The position numbers were made by a program, and so were the translations under genes. DNA of 64,000 nucleotides from an uncultured Clostridia bacterium. GTDB lineage: Bacteria > Bacillota > Clostridia > Peptostreptococcales > Anaerovoracaceae. Shown one piece after another: positions 60,782-64,000 of this stretch. The notes under the pieces are model-generated. The model worked only from the letters and a program-made list of their open reading frames with translations. It ran no database searches and was not told the origin of the DNA. The stretch's first letter is position 1; each line of letters starts with the position of its first letter. The DNA lies in NCBI GenBank assembly GCA_934271235.1, contig CAKQQT010000009.1, positions 36,103-100,102 of the forward strand, written 5' to 3'.

Positions 60782-61705
60782 ATGTTTAGAAATTATGCTG
60801 AAATTGAGGAATTCGTTTTAGAAAGCGGTTTTAAGGCAACAGTTGCATTGGCAGCTTCTCATGACGATGACGCATTGAATTCTGTAGTTACCGCAAAAAG
60901 AAAAGGCATTATAAAAGCGATCCTAATTGGTGATGAGCAAAAAACAAAGGAATTGCTGCGCGAAATGAAGGAGCCGGAAGAAGATTATCAATTTATTAAC
61001 GAATTAGATAACGCGGCAGCCGTACACACAGCAGTCCGGCTTGTCAATCAAAAAGATGCAGATATGCCGATGAAAGGCTTGATGCCGACGGCGGTTTTCT
61101 TAAAAGGGATTCTTGACAAAGAACAGGGCTTTGTTCCGGACAAAGGATTGATCAGTGTTGCGAATATTTATCAGATCACAAAAGAGGATCGCTTGCTGAT
61201 ATTAACGGATTGCGCAATCAACATTGAGCCTGATTATGCTGCAAAGGTAAAGATCCTGAATAATTCTGTTAAACTTGCGCATCAGCTTGGCATCGAATGC
61301 CCGAAGGTCGCAGTAGTGGCACCGGTGGAAGTTATTAATCCGGCTATGCAGTCAACTATCGATGCAGCGATGCTTAGCAAAGCGAATGAAAGAGGACAGA
61401 TCAAAGGATGCATTGTAGACGGACCGTTAGGTTTGGATAACGCCGTTTCAGCAGAAGCAGCCCGCCATAAGGGCATTATAAGTCCTGTGGCAGGACAGCC
61501 GGATCTGATTCTTTTCCCTGAACTGGCATCAGCAAATATGTTCAGCAAAGGCATTATATACTTTGGTGATGGATCTCCTTCCTGCGGCGTCGCAGTCGGA
61601 ACAACCGTTCCGGTTATTATGACATCAAGATCGGACACTGCAGTTAATAAGTACAATTCGATCCTGATCGGTGCGCTGCAAACCATTAGGAAGGATGTTA
61701 AATAA
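60782..61705 (+). CDS. ptb: Phosphate butyryltransferase
   Basis: It converts an acyl-CoA and phosphate to acyl phosphate and CoA. The 307-residue protein lacks the DRTGG regulatory domain of large Pta and has the PTA/PTB signatures: DGPLGLDNAVS near residue 222 and the phosphate-binding QPDLILFPEL, with FGDGSPSCGVAVGT near the end. The ptb-buk pair with a 2-oxoacid dehydrogenase recalls the Enterococcus faecalis bkd operon for branched-chain acids. Here the gene order differs. Confidence 0.92.
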   Translation: MFRNYAEIEEFVLESGFKATVALAASHDDDALNSVVTAKRKGIIKAILIGDEQKTKELLREMKEPEEDYQFINELDNAAAVHTAVRLVNQKDADMPMKGLMPTAVFLKGILDKEQGFVPDKGLISVANIYQITKEDRLLILTDCAINIEPDYAAKVKILNNSVKLAHQLGIECPKVAVVAPVEVINPAMQSTIDAAMLSKANERGQIKGCIVDGPLGLDNAVSAEAARHKGIISPVAGQPDLILFPELASANMFSKGIIYFGDGSPSCGVAVGTTVPVIMTSRSDTAVNKYNSILIGALQTIRKDVK

Positions 61706-61733
61706 AAGCCATAATGAAAAGAGGAAGACCGTA

Positions 61734-62492
61734 ATGTTAAGTGATCAAGTGAAGATAACCTATACAAATAACAGCGGCTTGCTGTTTCGTTACGGCAATG
61801 TAAAAATTCTAATCGATGGTTTGGAAGAAGACGTCAATACCTTTGACACTCCTCCTAGAGAAGTCAAAGAATTTATTAAAAAGAATGTTTTTGCCTCAAC
61901 AGGCAAAAACATTCTTTTATTCACACATTGTCACGACGATCATTTTAGTGATGCTAAAACTGCAGAAGCTGTATGTAAGAATATAGAGTTTGTTGTTATA
62001 CCGGATGATGAGAACATAAAACTGTGTACAAAGCAGGCCATGGAAGACAAAAAAATTTACATCATGCCGAAACAATGCATCGAAAAGAAAATAAAAATAG
62101 CCGAAGATGTTGAGGTGAAAATGATGCAAACAACACATCTTCCGTTTCCGGGAGCAAGTGCGGGTCCCCACTATGCTATTGCATTACGTTTTGCATCCGA
62201 AAAATATTTTATTGCAGGTGATTCTGATCCGGACAATGTAGAAAAAATCCAAAAGGAATATCCAGATGGATTTGAAATTGCATTTTTTAACCCGGTCATT
62301 CTTGGTAGACCGAAGACAATGAAATTAATAAAAGAGGGATTTTGCAAAAAACTTGTAATATATCACCTGCCAAGCGAAAAAACCGATCAGTACAATTATC
62401 GAAGCATGGCAAGCTCCATGGCAAAAAAATATAAAGACATTGAAAAAATCGAAGTGGATTTGTTATTAAACAAATTATGCAATTACAAATAA
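61734..62492 (+). CDS. MBL-fold metal-dependent hydrolase
   Basis: A 252-residue metallo-beta-lactamase fold protein of the UlaG/RomA-like group. Its zinc motif is H-x-H-x-D-H at residues 65-70 (THCHDDHFSD), followed by ligands in HLPFPGASAGPHYA and AGDSDPDNV. Members hydrolyse lactones, thioesters or phosphoesters. The substrate is unknown; a lactone or CoA-thioester role would fit the operon. I prefer ATG 61734, after GAGGAAG, over the upstream frame that overlaps ptb. Confidence 0.85.
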   Translation: MLSDQVKITYTNNSGLLFRYGNVKILIDGLEEDVNTFDTPPREVKEFIKKNVFASTGKNILLFTHCHDDHFSDAKTAEAVCKNIEFVVIPDDENIKLCTKQAMEDKKIYIMPKQCIEKKIKIAEDVEVKMMQTTHLPFPGASAGPHYAIALRFASEKYFIAGDSDPDNVEKIQKEYPDGFEIAFFNPVILGRPKTMKLIKEGFCKKLVIYHLPSEKTDQYNYRSMASSMAKKYKDIEKIEVDLLLNKLCNYK

Positions 62493-62515
62493 CCGTAGAA
62501 AAGAGAGGGTAAAAA

Positions 62516-63919
62516 GTGAAAAAATCGAAAATAATTGGATTCGCAGCAGCACTCGTTGTTCTGATCGCAATGCTGTTCATTCCGGAAGGTGCTGGATTAA
62601 GTACCGCAGGAATTCGAACATTGGGCGTTACCATTGCATTATTGCTGCTGCTGATAACAGAAGTGTTCCCACCGGGAGTTTCTTGTTTGTTTATTGTTGG
62701 GTTGATGCCGTTAGTAGGCGTGCAGCCGAATTTTGCGGCAGCAATCAGCGGGTTTGACCACCCGATCATGTTATTTACGCTGGCGTCGTTCGGAATTGCA
62801 GCAGCATTTACAGCAGTACCGCTTTCCAAGAGAATCCTTGTTAATCTATTAAAAAAATTCGGAAAAAACGTAAAATTATCAATTTTGGCAATCATGATAT
62901 GTGCTGCGCTGGTTTCCTCTATGATATCTAACATTCCGACAACAGCAATCTTTATGGCAATCGGATTATCATTTCTTGAATTGTATAATGATATGCCGGA
63001 GGCTAAAAAGAAAACTGGAAGAGCGATTATGATCGCAGTCCCGCTTGGCGGTATGATTGGCGGAATGATGACCCCGGCAGGATCATCAATCAATCTGCTA
63101 GCACTTGGATATCTTGAAAGTTTGACAAATGGTGAATTTACAGTCACGTTTGTACAGTGGATGGCAGTCGGTATCCCGCTTAGCATTGTAATGATCCCAC
63201 TAGCGTGGTTTTTGGTATGCAAGGTTTATAAACCGGTAGAACTTCCACATGAACAGATCCAGGACTTTGTAAATAACATTGATATTCCAAAGAAAATGGA
63301 AAAAAAGGAGAAGTGGGTGTTATTTGTTATTCTTGTAATGCTGATTTTAATGATTTTGTCTTCATGGGTAAAAACGTTAGAAGTATATACCATCGCATTA
63401 CTTGGATGTGCTATTTTTATTGCGCCTAAAATCGGCGTTCTTTCATGGGACAAGTTCTGTAGCGAAGTTACATGGGTCGTTATCATTATTACGGGAACGG
63501 TTCTTTCGATTGGTGATGCGATCAACGCGAACGGCGTCAGCACGTGGCTGGTGGAGACATTCTATCCGCAGGGACTTCAATTAGGCGAATGCGGAATCAT
63601 CGCATTATGCGCGATCTGCACGTTTGTAATGTTGGCAATTATACCGGTAGCACCGGCAGTTGTAGCTGTTTTAGCAGGCCCTATGGTAACGATTGCTATG
63701 AATACAGGGTATTCTCCTGCATTTTTGGTCTTAACCATAGGCTTATGTGCTGCAAACTGCTATCTGTTCCCGTTAGACAATGTACCGCTTCTTACATATG
63801 GAACCGGATATTACAAAATGACAGATATGTGCAAGTCAACACTGTTCCTCCAAATTGCAATGGTAATACTCTCTGCGATTTGGATTCCGATTGCAGCTGG
63901 ACTGGTGGGGCTAATTTGA
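62516..63919 (+). CDS. SLC13/DASS-type anion symporter
   Basis: A 467-residue membrane carrier with about 12 helices. The DASS signature is visible as the two S-N-T-type hairpins: MISNIPTTAIFMAIG near residue 140 and the later AIIPVAPAVVAVLAGP. PLGGMIGGMMTPAGSSIN is typical of bacterial di- and tricarboxylate carriers. It uses a GTG start with AGAGAGGG upstream. As last gene of the operon, it may import a dicarboxylate or export the end product. Confidence 0.9.
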   Translation: MKKSKIIGFAAALVVLIAMLFIPEGAGLSTAGIRTLGVTIALLLLLITEVFPPGVSCLFIVGLMPLVGVQPNFAAAISGFDHPIMLFTLASFGIAAAFTAVPLSKRILVNLLKKFGKNVKLSILAIMICAALVSSMISNIPTTAIFMAIGLSFLELYNDMPEAKKKTGRAIMIAVPLGGMIGGMMTPAGSSINLLALGYLESLTNGEFTVTFVQWMAVGIPLSIVMIPLAWFLVCKVYKPVELPHEQIQDFVNNIDIPKKMEKKEKWVLFVILVMLILMILSSWVKTLEVYTIALLGCAIFIAPKIGVLSWDKFCSEVTWVVIIITGTVLSIGDAINANGVSTWLVETFYPQGLQLGECGIIALCAICTFVMLAIIPVAPAVVAVLAGPMVTIAMNTGYSPAFLVLTIGLCAANCYLFPLDNVPLLTYGTGYYKMTDMCKSTLFLQIAMVILSAIWIPIAAGLVGLI

Positions 63920-63950
63920 CATTTTGAGCATAGATAACACAAATCAACGC

Positions 63951-63984
63951 AAAAATTCTCTAAGGCAAAACTTAGAGAATTTTT
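63951..63984 (+). terminator. Intrinsic terminator of the 2-oxoacid dehydrogenase operon
   Basis: AAAAATTCTCTAAG (63951-63964) pairs perfectly with CTTAGAGAATTTTT (63971-63984) around GCAAAA. TGTGTTTTG follows. Confidence 0.85.
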
Positions 63985-64000
63985 GTGTTTTGATAAAAAC

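Noticed and set aside
1..64000. A CRISPR array or phage region
   Set aside because: I found no regularly spaced direct repeats with unique spacers, and no phage structural or integrase genes.

Overview
The window looks like a chromosomal piece of a strictly fermentative member of the Bacillota, class Clostridia. The evidence is the AGGAGG-type ribosome binding sites, the intrinsic terminators, the clostridial 4-hydroxybutyrate enzymes, and butyrate kinase with phosphotransbutyrylase. No respiratory genes, rRNA or CRISPR array are visible. I had no database access, so every family name below rests on motifs and gene context read by eye.

Bases 1 to about 18.7 kb are GC-rich housekeeping DNA: the C-terminal part of uvrA, nicotinate phosphoribosyltransferase, tRNA-Ser(CGA), a DapF-fold racemase, a GntR/ABC-transporter operon with a clear promoter and operator, a zinc-sensor-type ArsR protein, a thioesterase, D-serine ammonia-lyase, a YfcE phosphodiesterase, an EEP-family hydrolase, dnaE, a flavodoxin, an isochorismatase-fold hydrolase, an aldo/keto reductase-ferredoxin fusion and a small alarmone synthetase. 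A broken MNT/HEPN pair and an IS200 element (18.7-19.9 kb) mark the edge of an accessory region.

Bases 20-33 kb form catabolic module A. A sigma-54 activator (23266-24801, minus) lies among three sigma-54 promoters, at 20098, 24973 and 26844. Each carries GTTGCA-N4-TGCAAC-type operator sites 50-52 bases upstream of the -24 element. The promoters serve (i) DUF362 - small protein - MFS carrier, (ii) LarC N-terminal-domain protein - BKACE beta-keto acid cleavage enzyme, and (iii) a cyclase-family hydrolase, probably followed by a 3-hydroxyacid dehydrogenase, thiolase, NCS2 permease and 4-hydroxybutyryl-CoA dehydratase. I read this as a route from a cyclic or hydroxylated acid through a 3-oxoacid to acyl-CoA and acetoacetate. 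The substrate is unknown.

Bases 33-40 kb form module B. A MerR regulator fused to a zinc ribbon and a degenerate methyltransferase-like domain is divergent from HisD-like dehydrogenase - GPH carrier - amidohydrolase, followed by a second BKACE with its own sigma-54-like promoter. The hisD promoter has the 19-base spacer and central dyad typical of MerR targets.

Bases 41.8-64 kb form module C, with lower GC. It holds a second 4-hydroxybutyryl-CoA dehydratase with CoA-transferase and 4-hydroxybutyrate dehydrogenase (the abfD-abfT-abfH set), an SDR, a zinc alcohol dehydrogenase, a phosphotriesterase-family hydrolase, a TRAP transporter and dihydrolipoyl dehydrogenase. Across a LysR gene follow lipoate ligase, a 2-oxoacid dehydrogenase complex whose E2 is split into a free lipoyl protein and a bare catalytic domain, butyrate kinase, phosphotransbutyrylase, an MBL-fold hydrolase and an SLC13-type anion carrier. 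The layout suggests oxidative decarboxylation of a 2-oxoacid to an acyl-CoA that is either used for ATP (Ptb/Buk) or passed through 4-hydroxybutyryl-CoA to crotonyl-CoA.
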